Shown here: in pieces, positions 22,087 to 31,504 of the stretch
How the letters are laid out: each line of letters opens with the position of its first letter
Position numbering within the stretch: position 1 is the stretch's first letter
Assembly: GCA_022747635.1 (NCBI GenBank)
Contig: JAKTNV010000088.1
Span: forward strand, 618,001 to 682,000
DNA from: Hetaerina americana
Lineage: Eukaryota > Arthropoda > Insecta > Odonata > Calopterygidae
Reading direction: 5' to 3'
Length of the DNA stretch: 64,000 nt
Notes under the pieces: model-generated
Told to the model about the DNA's origin: nothing
What the model saw: only the letters and a program-made list of their open reading frames with translations
Database searches by the model: none
Position numbers and translations under genes: made by a program

Positions 22087-22875
22087 TTGTGGGAATCATT
22101 GGCTGAGAGACGATTCAATGCAAGATTGAAATTATTAAATAAATTTAGATCCGCATGTTTCAGCACCGAGGTCTCGCAAATTATTCGTACTCCTACATAC
22201 ATTAGTCGCTTGGATCATGCATATAAAATTCGGGAAATAGATGCCAGAACTAGCCGACTCAAGGACTCCTTCTTCCCACGGACAATACGGGATAGCAACT
22301 GCAGGGTTATAGATAGCAAAAATTCCACTTGCCACCCTCAGCGTCTAAAAAATAATTAGTTGTATTTAAATGCATGCTCTTCCACTAACCTTATGTGTTT
22401 TGCTATAATAACCCATTCTTTCCGAATGACCTCATTCATGTTCTGTTCATCTGTTTTTGAGTTTCCCTTTTAATCCCTTGTCCCTCTCCGCGGGGGGAAA
22501 TTCCTGCTACCTGCAGCGTTGGGTCGCATTCCCTGCCAATTAGAGACTCTTTGGGGGTAGAGTGTTTCGTGGTGCATTTTCATGTGGTAGTGATGTTTCA
22601 ATTTCTTGCTTGTTGTGTCCTGGCTTCCGTGTTGTAGAATGTCTTTCGTGCTGCATCATGGGGTGCAGTTTTTTAGTTGTTTTGTGGTATATGTGTTTGC
22701 ATGAGTATTGGATGAAGGGATTTTTGCATGAGTGTGTGCGCTGCTGTGGGTGTAATTTTCCGTGTTGTTTTTTTTGCATGTGGTATTTTTCTTTTTTACG
22801 GTTGGTGACCTAACACCCCCCGCCACACGCCCTTGCGGCGGCTTGCGGGGTATTATGTAGATGTAGATGTAGATG
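22087..22875 (+). mobile_element. Younger LINE-A insertion, 789 bp, with target duplication
   Basis: A 5'-truncated LINE-A in plus orientation flanked by the direct repeat TACAA (22082-22086 and 22876-22880). It contains the last ~90 codons of the polymerase ('WESLAERRFNARLKLLNKFR' to the stop at 22357-22359), a ~450-bp 3' UTR, the hairpin CCCCGCCACACGCCCTTGCG (22817-22850) and about three TGTAGA units. It inserted into the older minus-strand LINE-A. Because both copies include the same polymerase region, 21782-22012 and 22105-22335 form an inverted repeat. Confidence 0.9.
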
Positions 22876-22880
22876 TACAA

Positions 22881-24237
22881 AACGGGCTGCTCGGCGTTGA
22901 ACCTTCTCAATTTCCCGAATGAGACCTTTTTCACTCGGATCCCACACGCTACATGCGTATTCTAAATGAGGCCTTACAAGAGCGTGGTTACAACGTTCCT
23001 TGACCTTCGAGTCACTTTTGTCGACAATGCGTCTAATGAATTCCAATTTTTTATATGCTTGACCGCAGACTTTATGTATGTGAATCCCCCAAGTTAAGTC
23101 TGTTGTGAATGTGACACCTAGGTATTTTACCGTATCAACTACTGCTAGGTCACCTCCAGCTAATTTGTAATCAAAACCCGTTGATCTTTTAAAGAAATTT
23201 ACCACCGAACATTTATTATAATTTAGTGTCAATCCCCAGTTAGAACACCATTTAGTAATGCAATCTAAATCCTGCGCTATAATAAAACGATCCTCATCCC
23301 CAGATATCTCCCGATAGATCACCGTGTCATCCGCGGACATCCTAATTTTACTGCTCACTTCGCTGTTCAAATCGTTAACAAAAATCAAGAAAAGCAACGG
23401 CCCAATTACACTTCCCTGAGGTACCCCCAACGTGACTCGAACGCTGTCGGAGCTAGCGCCATCAAGGACCACCCTCTGTTCCCGCTCTGAAAGAAAATCT
23501 TTAACCCAATTTATGGCGCCCTTGTTCATACCCGCGACCTCTAATTTATGAATGAGTTTACCATGTGGAGCCTTATCAAATGCCTTTTGAAAATCTAGGA
23601 AGATCGCATCCACTTGCCTACCTCTCTCTCCAGATAAAAGTAAATCATGTGTAAATAATCCTAATTGGGTTTCGCAGGGTTTTCCTGAATCCATGTTGAT
23701 TGTCCCTTAAAAAGTTAATATTGTCAAGGTGTCTCATTATTGAACTGACAATTATGTACTCTAAGATTTTGCAACAGAGAGAAGTGAGAGATATAGGTCT
23801 GTAATTACTGGGGTCCTCCCTGTCACCACTTTTAAAAATAGGCGTTATTTGCGCGGTTTTCCAAATCTTAGGTACTTTGCACTCTGTGAGGGATTTGTTA
23901 AATATAAATTCAAGGTACAGGGTAATGTTTGGAGCTAAATGGTTTATCACCCTAGCTGGTATATTTTTGGGACCTGGGGATTTGTTGGGTTTAATCTCAT
24001 TAAGCAATTTTAGAATTCCATGTTGGTCCACTGTTATTTTTTCCATGGGTGGAATATGTATTGTTTCTTGGAGATATGCGGTGGCAACATCATTCGAGAA
24101 AACGCTTTGGAAGAATGAATTTAGGATGTTAGCTTTGCCCTCACTGTCTGTATGAATTATATTACTACAATCCCTTAAGCAAGCCACGGTTTGTTTACTC
24201 CCATTTACTTCCCTAACATATGACCAGAAAGTAACAT
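22881..24237 (-). pseudogene. Older LINE-A reverse transcriptase, upstream segment
   Basis: The largest polymerase piece of LINE-A in the window. Minus-strand frames 24187-23645 and 23694-22881 encode the fingers ('NKSPGPKNIPARVINHLAP', 'NYRPISLTSLCCKILE', 'NQHGFRK') and the palm ('DAIFLDFQKAFDKAPHGKLI', 'GVPQGSVIGPLLFLIFVNDL', 'IRMSADDTVIYREI') and thumb ('VRPHLEYACSVWDP'). The two frames are linked by a one-base frameshift near 23680. The catalytic box reads SADD rather than the usual F/YADD. The last ~21 codons of the lower frame are antisense to the neighbouring insertion's tail and are not part of the protein. 5'-truncated at 24237. The clade is CR1/L2/Jockey-like by motif reading only. 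Confidence 0.88.
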
Positions 24238-24918
24238 ACAGGTATGACCAGAAAGAAATCGGCCAAGGAAACTATTGTAATGCTCAAGACTGCTTATGGG
24301 GAAGCTGGCCTAAGCAAAAACAGAGTCTACGAGTGGTTTACACGTTTTAAAAATGGTGAAATATCAGTTGAACACCAACCCCGTTCAGGCCGCACTTCAA
24401 CATCAAGAACTGACGAAAACGGTGACAAAATCAATGCCATCATTCATGAAGACCATCGCAGAACCATTGATCAACTCTGTGAGATGTCAAAGGTGTCATG
24501 GAGTTCCATTCAGAGTATTCTAGAGCAGATCTTTGGCACGCAGGTGACTGGTTCTTCCATCATGACAACGCGCCGGCTCATACCGCCCTATCCATGATGC
24601 AATTTTTGACAAAAAACGGCAAGACACCCCTACTCACCGGATTTAGCTCCGTGACTTCTTTTTGTTCCCCAGACTCAAAAGGGACATGAAAGGAAAGCGT
24701 TTTGACACTGTAGAGGAGGTAAAACAATAATCGCTAGGAGGCCTACAGGACATCCCGATAAATGAATTTCAGAAATGTTTCGAACATTGGAAGCATCGTG
24801 TGGAGAAGTGCATTGCGGTCAATGGGAAATACTTTGAAGGTGAACAAACTTGAATGTAAATAAATTGAGAACTAAATAATCTATTACAACATTCCTGTTA
24901 TTTTTGGGTCCCCCCTTG
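24228..24918 (+). pseudogene. Internally deleted mariner (DD34D), 3' TIR present
   Basis: N-terminal part 'SAKETIVMLKTAYGEAGLSK' with 'RSGRTSTSRTDENGDKINAI' (24256-24520), then a deletion removing the region of the first catalytic Asp. 'DWFFHHDNAPAHTALSMMQF' (second Asp) follows, then SPDLAP and, after a one-base loss, 'DFFLFPRLKRDMKGKRFD', which holds the third Asp. A stop at 24727-24729 and the C-terminus 'IAVNGKYFEGEQT' follow. The right end CCCCCCTTGTA is the mariner TIR, with TA at 24919-24920. The left TIR is missing: the 5' side is fused to the LINE-A. Confidence 0.82.
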
Positions 24919-24921
24919 TAT

Positions 24922-25215
24922 ATTATTATTAGGTAATCTACCGGTTAAGGTAGGTTTTTGGATGGATAAAGCTATTAAATAAAACATTTTGTGACTCCTA
25001 AAAAAACACAAAATCCAGCATCCTACTCTATATCAGGTCCCTCTTCATCTCTAAGTACTTTCTTCCTCCCTATAACTCGTCCAACATCCCTATCCTGTTC
25101 CTTCCCTTTCCTCGTTTTCCTAACATTCTCCCCTGTATCACAGTTTTCAACATCCCACTGCCGCTCAATACCCCCTTCATCCACTTTTCCTGCCTCCAAA
25201 GGATTTCTTAGATAT
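24922..25215 (-). pseudogene. LINE-B 3' end fragment (RTE-like)
   Basis: The complement corresponds to the polymerase C-terminus and 3' UTR of LINE-B as seen at 28395-28625. From left: TATTATTATTAGGTAATC (tail complement), ACCGGTTAAGGTAGG, CACAAAATCCAGCATCCTA, then the pyrimidine-rich complement of the 'GKRGKGRSRIEMLDRMKGRR' coding region. Truncated at about 25215 beside a (CA)n tract. Confidence 0.75.
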
Positions 25216-25226
25216 CTTTCTTAGAT

Positions 25227-25288
<62 letters not shown>

Positions 25289-25311
25289 ATTTTTATACAC
25301 ACACACACACA
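25227..25311. repeat. (CA)n(TA)n(TG)n hairpin-forming microsatellite
   Basis: CA repeat, TA repeat and TG repeat in that order form a nearly perfect inverted repeat. A further (CA)n run follows at 25298-25311. Confidence 0.9.
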
Positions 25312-25313
25312 GA

Positions 25314-25574
25314 CGAGGGAGGTACGAAAAGTAAGGTCTCCTATTTTTTTCAAAGGCTGAGCAGTCGTCAGTTTGCTTCGCGACGCTGCGGGAGAAAGAT
25401 TTCACGCCGGTATTAAAAAGCTGCTTACAAGGATGTAAAAAGTGATTGATCATCAAGGCGACTATGTAGAAAAATAGCTAAACGATCAGCCTTTTCAACG
25501 ATGAAGAAAAGTTGAGAATAAATTTGATTTTTCATGAAAAGAAATAGGAGACCTAACTTTTCGTAGCGCCCTCG
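25314..25574 (+). mobile_element. Internally deleted mariner / MITE
   Basis: The terminal inverted repeats begin CGAGGGAGGTACGAAAAGTA (left) and, as complement, CGAGGGCGCTACGAAAAGTT (right), continuing for about 33 bp through AGGTCTCCTATTT. Right flank TA; left flank GA, probably a decayed TA. The interior keeps a transposase C-terminus: 'FHAGIKKLLTRM', a stop, then 'KVIDHQGDYVEK', matching the W.KC...GDYVE ending of mariner transposases. Confidence 0.8.
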
Positions 25575-25579
25575 TAATT

Positions 25580-26600
25580 ACTTGGAGACTAAATATTGGA
25601 TATTAAGGAATTTCATGAGAAAGACTTCGGATAATGGCAAAAAAGCATTCACTCTAACTCGAAAATATTCCATTCCCGGCGCGTTTCCGGGAACTAAGAA
25701 TTCCTAGGCTCATATTAAATAGCTTTGAGGAAGAAGTGCGAATTAATTAACAAAATTCTCCGTAGATGCTAATAAAATTCAAAACAAACAACATTTTCCC
25801 CAGTTTACCTGAATATACTTGACGTATTTTTTATTACTAGGCCTAAAATTTAATAAAGATGATCATGAAAAGAACACAAGCTTAAACCTTTGGAATAAAC
25901 TAAATAAATGAAAAAGTTACGCGAACGGAATGAGTTGGAATATTAAAAAAATTACGGTATTGTTCTCAGGGATATTATCCAGCAAACTCACATCTCGAAA
26001 GCCCACAATGCATCGGTCATCCTCTTTGCCTCAAACACCAGGCCTCACATTCATAGAACACAATATTTTAGCCTTAACAAATTTTTTCATACTGTCTTTA
26101 CCCACTGGTGCACCTGCCATCAATTCCGTTATTCTCATAAAATTATTCTCCCTCTAACGCAATTCTTCTCCTAATGTCACCGTCACAATTCCGGATCAGG
26201 TCGATAGCAGTTTCAAAATTCGTGACACACGTTTGAGTTCGAGCTAAACTGATGGTTATTCACGTGATAACCAAATGATTCGAAATCACTATTGTGGATT
26301 TAATGAGTGTTTAGAAAGAACGGATTGAGAAGGCAATCGCAGGAAAGATGGAGGTTGCTAAATACTGATCTGCAAATAACTTGTTAGATTAAGAGAGAGA
26401 GAACAAATTAACTTATCAAGAGGATGTGGATCGAAGAATTACAGCTAAACATCAAATTACAAGCAAGGCTTTCCTCATTTTTCATAAAATAGGTATTCCA
26501 AGCAAGTAGATTCCGTGGTTATCAGAGGAAAAAGACTTATACGAGTATTTCTGCTATATTAGGTGGTGTGTGAACATACAGAAAGGTATACGGTGGTGTG
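25580..26600. other. Unannotated AT-rich stretch
   Basis: No gene or named repeat recognised. The 75-codon frame at 25930-26157 has no motif. Confidence 0.35.
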
Positions 26601-26605
26601 TGATA

Positions 26606-26828
26606 TACAGAAACAGATATAAGGAAAAGGGATAGGAACACACATAAAGGACGAACACAATACACAATAGAGGTGGTGAAGACGGAATCGAACGGATCAC
26701 AAGAGTAAAAATATTTCCTTGACCGGGACTCGAACCTCGGATCTTTCCACTTGCCGGGCGGATGCTCTTAACCACTTGAGCTATCGAGGATATGTAATTT
26801 ACCATGAGATCCGTGGGTCTAATATGTC
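26606..26828 (-). mobile_element. tRNA-derived repeat T1, left arm of foldback 1
   Basis: On the minus strand: an A-box-like TAGCTCAAGTGGTTAAGAGC, the middle CCGCCCGGCAAGTGGAAAGA and a B-box-like GAGGTTCGAGTCCCGG, followed by a body (TTGTGATCCGTTCGATTCCG, then CACCTCTATTGTG) of SINE type. Partial acceptor and D stems can be drawn but the T stem is mismatched, so it is not a functional tRNA. Pairs with 27070-27285. Confidence 0.8.
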
Positions 26829-27069
26829 TAAAGGAGAAATAGACAATACACAAGAGGAAAGGCCAGTGGGTTAGAATTCATACAACATCATACAGGAAAG
26901 GAACAGTGCGTTTCGTGGCACGCATAGCCAGAAGAAAGAGATGAGCCACATTGGCCAAATACACATTCAAACACGAAATCTTTATTGTATATGTATTGTC
27001 TATTTCTCCTTTGGTGGGTGAAACAGCCCCCTGACGCCATCTCTTGGCTAAAGAATCGGGGCGCTTGGC

Positions 27070-27328
27070 GACATATTAGACCCACGGATCTCAGGGTAAA
27101 TTACGTTTCCTCGATAACTCAAGTGGTTAAGAGCATCCGCCCGGCAAGTGGAAAGATCCGAGGTTTGAGTCCCGGTCATGGAAATATTTTTACCCTTGTG
27201 ATCCGTTCGATTCCGCCTTCACCACCTCTATTGTGTTCGTCCTTTATGTGTGTTCCTATCCCTTTTCCTTATATCTGTTTCTGTACATATGAGTATTTAT
27301 TCGCCGTTTGGCGGGATTTCGTGTTTGA

Positions 27329-27345
<17 letters not shown>
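27070..27345 (+). mobile_element. tRNA-derived repeat T1, right arm of foldback 1
   Basis: The inverted partner of 26606-26828 (216 bp of arm), continuing past the arm with GAGTATTTATTCGCCGTTTG and GGCGGGATTTCGTGTTTG into a (TA)n tract. The region between the arms also pairs partly: 26830-26851 with 26992-27012. Confidence 0.8.
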
Positions 27346-27386
<41 letters not shown>

Positions 27387-27388
27387 TG
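27338..27388. repeat. (TA)n microsatellite
   Basis: A TA run between the T1 repeat and LINE-B. Confidence 0.95.
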
Positions 27389-27390
27389 AT

Positions 27391-28625
27391 ATCCCACGCA
27401 GCTAAAGTTGTTCTTAGGATCATAAAGAGTAGAGCAAATGATTGGGATGATCAGTTTGGGTTTAGGAAGGGGAGAGGTACGCGTGCTGCCATTGCAGTAA
27501 TGAGATTATTAATCGTGAGGAATATAGAACACAACCATGGAGGTATTTGCCTGTTTCGTAGATTTCGAAAAAGCGTTTGATAGAGTGAATTGGGAAAAAC
27601 TAATGAGTATATTGAAGAAAATAGGAATAGATTGGAGGGAAAGGAGGCTAATCCGCAACCTGTACATGTCTCAGACTACTCAGGTGCGAGTGGGGAACGG
27701 GGAGTCCGGTTGGGCAGTGTTAGGAAGAGGTGTAAGGCAGGTTCATTATCACCGTTGCTGTTCAACCTGTATGCAGAGGAAATAATTAAAGAGGCATGGG
27801 AAGAACTGGAGGTAGGAATGAAAGTGGGCGGGGAATACGTAAAATCAGTTAGGTTTGCTGATAAACAAGCTTTAGTTTGTCAGTCAGCCAAGGGGCTGCA
27901 AGCATTGCTGAGTGAATTGGAAATTCAGTGCGACAGGTATGGGATGAGAATCAATATTAATCAAACAAATGTTATGCAATTTTCTAGAAAGAAAAGGGCT
28001 AAGCTTAACATTAAAATAGGAGGGCAAAAACTAGAGCAGGTAGAACATTTTGCGTATCTCGGTAGTATTTGGACCAACACGGTCAAAGTAGTAGGGACGT
28101 AAGGAGAAGAATTGCGCTAGGCAAAGAGGCTTTCACAAGGAGGAGGGAGTTGATGACGGGGACGTTGAGTAAGGATGTTAATAAAAGACTCGTAAAAACT
28201 TTTATATGGAGCGCAGCTATGTACGGCGCGGAAACGTGGTCATTGAAGCAGGAGGAAAGACGTAGACTGGAGGCTTTTGATATGTGGGTGTGGAGAAGGA
28301 TGGAGAAGGTGAAATGGACAGAGAATAAAACAAACGAGGAAGTACTAGGTATGGTGGGCGAAGAGAGGGGTTTGTTGGGAGCAATCCTATGGAGGCAGGG
28401 AGTGGCTGAATTGAGGGGAGTATGTTAGGCAAACGAGTAAAGGGAATGAACAGGATAGGGATGTTGAACAGGATGAAGGGAGGAAGAAAGTACTCAGAGC
28501 TGAAGAGGGACCCACTGTAAATTAGGATGTTGTGTTTTTCTAGGGGTCACAAATTATTTAATTAGTAATTATGTCCATCCAAGAACCTACCTTAACCGGT
28601 AGATTACCTGATAATATATTATATA
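27391..28625 (+). pseudogene. LINE-B reverse transcriptase, longest copy (RTE-like)
   Basis: 5'-truncated non-LTR retrotransposon. In successive frames: 'DQFGFRKGRGTRAAIAVMRL' (27449-27510), 'CFVDFEKAFDRVNWEKLMSI' (RT motif A, 27549-27610), 'SLSPLLFNLYAEEIIKEAWE' (motif B), 'VKSVRFADKQALVCQSAKGL' (catalytic box), 'LEQVEHFAYLGS', 'MYGAETWSLKQEERRRLEAF' and 'WVWRRMEKVKW'. Frameshifts occur near 27545, 27735 and 28075. The catalytic FADD reads FADK. The 3' UTR ends CTTAACCGGTAGATTACCTG and runs into ATAATATATTA and (TA)n. The GFRKGRGTRxAI and YGAETW..K signatures suggest an RTE-type clade, but this is a tentative reading. Confidence 0.82.
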
Positions 28626-28669
28626 TATATATGTATATGTCTATATGTATATATATACATGTATATAGA

Positions 28670-28726
<57 letters not shown>
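28617..28726. repeat. (TA)n microsatellite
   Basis: TA run with GTATATGTCTATATG interruptions, following the LINE-B 3' end. Confidence 0.9.
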
Positions 28727-28727
<1 letters not shown>

Positions 28728-28814
28728 GTATAACACTTAGCACCACCTTTATCAAGGAAGAGAGGGATATACATTATTATTCACGTCCGTGAGACTTTCA
28801 AAAAGTGTTGTGTG

Positions 28815-28822
28815 TATATATG

Positions 28823-28920
<98 letters not shown>
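28815..28920. repeat. (TA)n microsatellite
   Basis: TA run ending exactly where T1 foldback 2 begins. Confidence 0.9.
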
Positions 28921-28921
<1 letters not shown>

Positions 28922-29125
28922 TCATATATACAGAAACATATATAAGGAAAAGGGATAGGAACACGTATAAAGGACGAACACAATAGAGGTGGGGAAGGCG
29001 GAATCGAACGGATCACAAGAGTAAAAAAATCTCCTCAACCGGGACTCGAACACCGGATCTTTCCACTTGCCGGGCGGATGCTCTTAACCACTTGAGCTAT
29101 CAAGGATATGTAATTTACCCTGAGA
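28921..29125 (-). mobile_element. tRNA-derived repeat T1, left arm of foldback 2
   Basis: 205-bp arm, near-identical in inverted orientation to 29202-29406. Contains the same A- and B-box-like elements as foldback 1. The left edge coincides with the end of a TA tract. Confidence 0.85.
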
Positions 29126-29201
29126 GGTGGGTGAAACAGCCCCCTGACGCCATCTCTTGGCTAAAGAATCGGGGCGCTTGGCGACATATAAGACCCACGG
29201 A

Positions 29202-29440
29202 TCTCAGGGTAAATTACATATCCTCGATAGCTCAAGTGGTTAAGAGCATCCGCCCGGCAAGTGGAAAGATCCGGTGTTCGAGTCCCGGTTGAGGAGATAT
29301 TTTTACTCTTGTGATCCGTTCGATTCCGCCTTCCCCACCTCTATTGTGTTCGTCCTTTATACGTGTTCCTATCCCTTTTCCTTATATATGTTTCTGTATA
29401 TATGAGTATTTATTCGCCGTTTGGCGGGATTTCGTGTTTG
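29202..29440 (+). mobile_element. tRNA-derived repeat T1, right arm of foldback 2
   Basis: The partner of 28921-29125; the paired part is 29202-29406. The loop 29126-29201 (76 nt) is the same sequence found at 27013-27088 beside foldback 1. Followed by GTATTTATTCGCCGTTTGGC and a TA/CA tract at 29444-29500. Confidence 0.85.
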
Positions 29441-29441
29441 A

Positions 29442-29443
<2 letters not shown>

Positions 29444-29482
<39 letters not shown>

Positions 29483-29500
29483 TACATATACATACATACA
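29444..29500. repeat. (TA)n(CA)n microsatellite
   Basis: TA then CACACACATACATA repeats. Confidence 0.9.
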
Positions 29501-29504
29501 CGAG

Positions 29505-30420
29505 TTTTTTTATTTCTTTATATATACATAGATATACACACACCATTCATACGATATATTCTCGTATTATTGCTATAGTGTCATTTCATCGCCTGGCATC
29601 GTACCATAGAAAAAATATCAATATATTTCTAGCAATTAAATAACATTCCGAGCGATGCTATTTTAACATAATGACAAAACAATAACTAAATCTGCACTCG
29701 GTAAGGACATACTCTGCACGAAAAATTTTCAGTTCGCGTGCACCGCATTTAATATTTTTTCCCTTGATTCGTGCTGGTTTTAATATGCACAGTCAAATCC
29801 AAGAATTTATGTTCAATGCACAAAGAGATTAGCCAACTCACTCGCGTTAAAAAAACATAAAAAAATAAATGTTTCTTTGATGAAAATGGTTCCATAATGA
29901 GAATGCATGTCGTACATTTCGCTGACAAAGGAAATACTTCCCTTGCACGCATCATCTCTTGAAGAAATATGCTCAAATTAATCCTAACGTGAAGATAAAT
30001 TTATATAAAAGAATATTCACCATCGAAAGGATCACTGAATAACTTCCTTAATTGTCCAACTTGCTTCAGTCAATTACCAATTAGACACGGACGTCAGTTA
30101 AACTGGAAAGACACTGAAGTTTTTCTATATAATCATAAAATTTTAATAACTATTTCGTTCTGCTTATCTAATAATATCATTCATATTGCACTTCAAGTTA
30201 TTCCGTGACGGGTGATCTGAACAGAAATTATGGCGGTTGGTGACCAAATGGTTTTGAAAATAGCATGGGGGGCTATTAGTAGAAATTCTAGACGTCGAAA
30301 GACAGCTTTATTTATTTCTCGACTTAATTGAGCGAGTTTGAGACTTAAAGTCCCTTCTTCCACCTAACCCTTACATTACAGAAATTACATCGAAGACAAT
30401 TACATACAACCAAGCCATAG
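29505..30420. other. Unannotated AT-rich stretch
   Basis: No gene or clear repeat recognised. Confidence 0.35.
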
Positions 30421-30427
30421 ATGGAGG

Positions 30428-30500
30428 AAAATCCAGCTAAGTGGGAATCGAACCCACGACCTCTGGGTTGGTGGGCGAGGACGTTAGCCTGCCACCACCG
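30428..30500 (-). repeat. tRNA-like sequence
   Basis: On the minus strand the T arm GTGGGTTCGATTCCCAC is a perfect 5-bp stem with a canonical 7-nt loop, and GGTGGTGGCAGGCTAACG is A-box-like. The anticodon arm is not convincing, so it is probably a SINE head or tRNA pseudogene. It abuts an S2 body on the other strand. Confidence 0.55.
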
Positions 30501-30502
30501 GG

Positions 30503-30680
30503 GCCAGCTTCACCCAAATCGTGTGATATCTTAGGTGCCGGATATTCCTGGGAAACCGTAGGCGGTACCAGGTGAGGGATCGGTCCCCTTTTAGTATCCT
30601 GTTACTGTGTGAATTCCACTCGACGTTGGGATAAGTACTAGACCCTCACCTATCAAACCAACTATCGGGTTGATAAATGT
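30503..30680 (+). mobile_element. SINE S2 body
   Basis: AGCTTCACCCAAATCGTGTG, TGGGAAACCGTAGGCGGTAC, GTGTGAATTCCACTCGACG and ATCGGGTTGATAAATG match 52895-53065 in order. Confidence 0.65.
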
Positions 30681-30734
30681 AAAAAAAAAGATAAACCAAT
30701 AGTGTATCAAGACTATTAGAGTAACTAGATTGAG

Positions 30735-30945
30735 AATAACTCACGGAGCAAAGGTTAAATTACAGATAAAATCTTTAGCGATGATATTGAAAATATACTA
30801 TTAGTCTCATTATATAACATCATGCAGGTAGAAGAGACCAAGAAAGTAATAAGATTTGAGAGATCAAGGAAGATAGCTTTAAAATTATTTTATTTTTCCC
30901 ACGGAAGATAAGCTTTCAGAATAACACTATGCGACCATGAAAGCA
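30735..30945 (+). pseudogene. Diverged LINE-A C-terminal fragment
   Basis: GGAGCAAAGGTTAAATTACAG and the following A-rich stretch align with 42355-42520 and 58330-58510, i.e. the end of the polymerase and start of the 3' UTR of an older LINE-A subfamily. Confidence 0.5.
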
Positions 30946-31109
30946 GGTAAAATAATATTTCTCTTTTTTCTTTCTGAGTTGCCTAGCATGAAATGATGTG
31001 TCATGATTTCATCTTTCCATAATTTTACTGTCTTACCTGTTTTCATCAATTAATCTCACATGTGTAGAGAAACATATCCCACTAAAGATGCCGAAGAGAC
31101 TATTCAGGT

Positions 31110-31232
31110 AAAATGCAACAATTTTATAGTGTACAAGTCATTCGTCTTGTCACCTTGGGGTTCGAACCCAGATCCCTCAATATCCGGTCGAGTGCTTTAT
31201 CCACTTAAGCTACCGAGTCGTCCTCTTACCCT
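31110..31232 (-). mobile_element. tRNA-derived repeat S4, copy 1
   Basis: On the minus strand: a GGTAGCTTAAGTGGATAAAGC A box, a TGGGTTCGAACCCCA B box with three or more paired T-stem bases, then a body CTTGTACACTATAAAATTG. A related copy lies at 31428-31500. The acceptor stem does not pair, so it is not a functional tRNA. Confidence 0.6.
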
Positions 31233-31364
31233 CCGAAATATTAGGGGCTTTTAAAGGAGCAAGATGTTGTGACGAATTACCGTGCATACATAGTCACAGG
31301 CATTCGGAGTCGTCGCAGTCCACGAGGTTGAAGCCAAGGTTGTTTTACCTTTGACAAATCCCAA

Positions 31365-31440
31365 GAAACTGTGGGAGATGCCAAGACAGTAACTTTTTCT
31401 CGGAGTCATCCGCTCTAATATGCATTTCAATGCAACATTT
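31365..31440. repeat. Dispersed repeat R5, copy 2
   Basis: AAACTGTGGGAGATGCCAAG, CTCGGAGTCATCCGC and ATGCATTTCAATGCA parallel 12545-12615. Confidence 0.5.
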
Positions 31441-31500
31441 TCAGAGTGTAAAAATCATTCGCCTTGACTGGGATTCAAACCCGGTGGAGGCGATAAATAT
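31428..31500 (-). repeat. tRNA-derived repeat S4, copy 2
   Basis: ATGCAACATTTTCAGAGTG, AATCATTCGCCTTG and GGGATTCAAACCCGG align with the S4 copy at 31110-31170. Truncated. Confidence 0.5.
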
Positions 31501-31504
31501 TAGC

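Noticed and set aside
26690..26800. A functional tRNA gene (A and B boxes present)
   Set aside because: The T stem is mismatched, the sequence recurs with a common non-tRNA body, and it is part of an inverted repeat. A tRNA-derived repeat explains it better.
31148..31228. A functional tRNA gene on the minus strand
   Set aside because: The acceptor stem does not pair, and a second copy with the same non-tRNA extension lies nearby.
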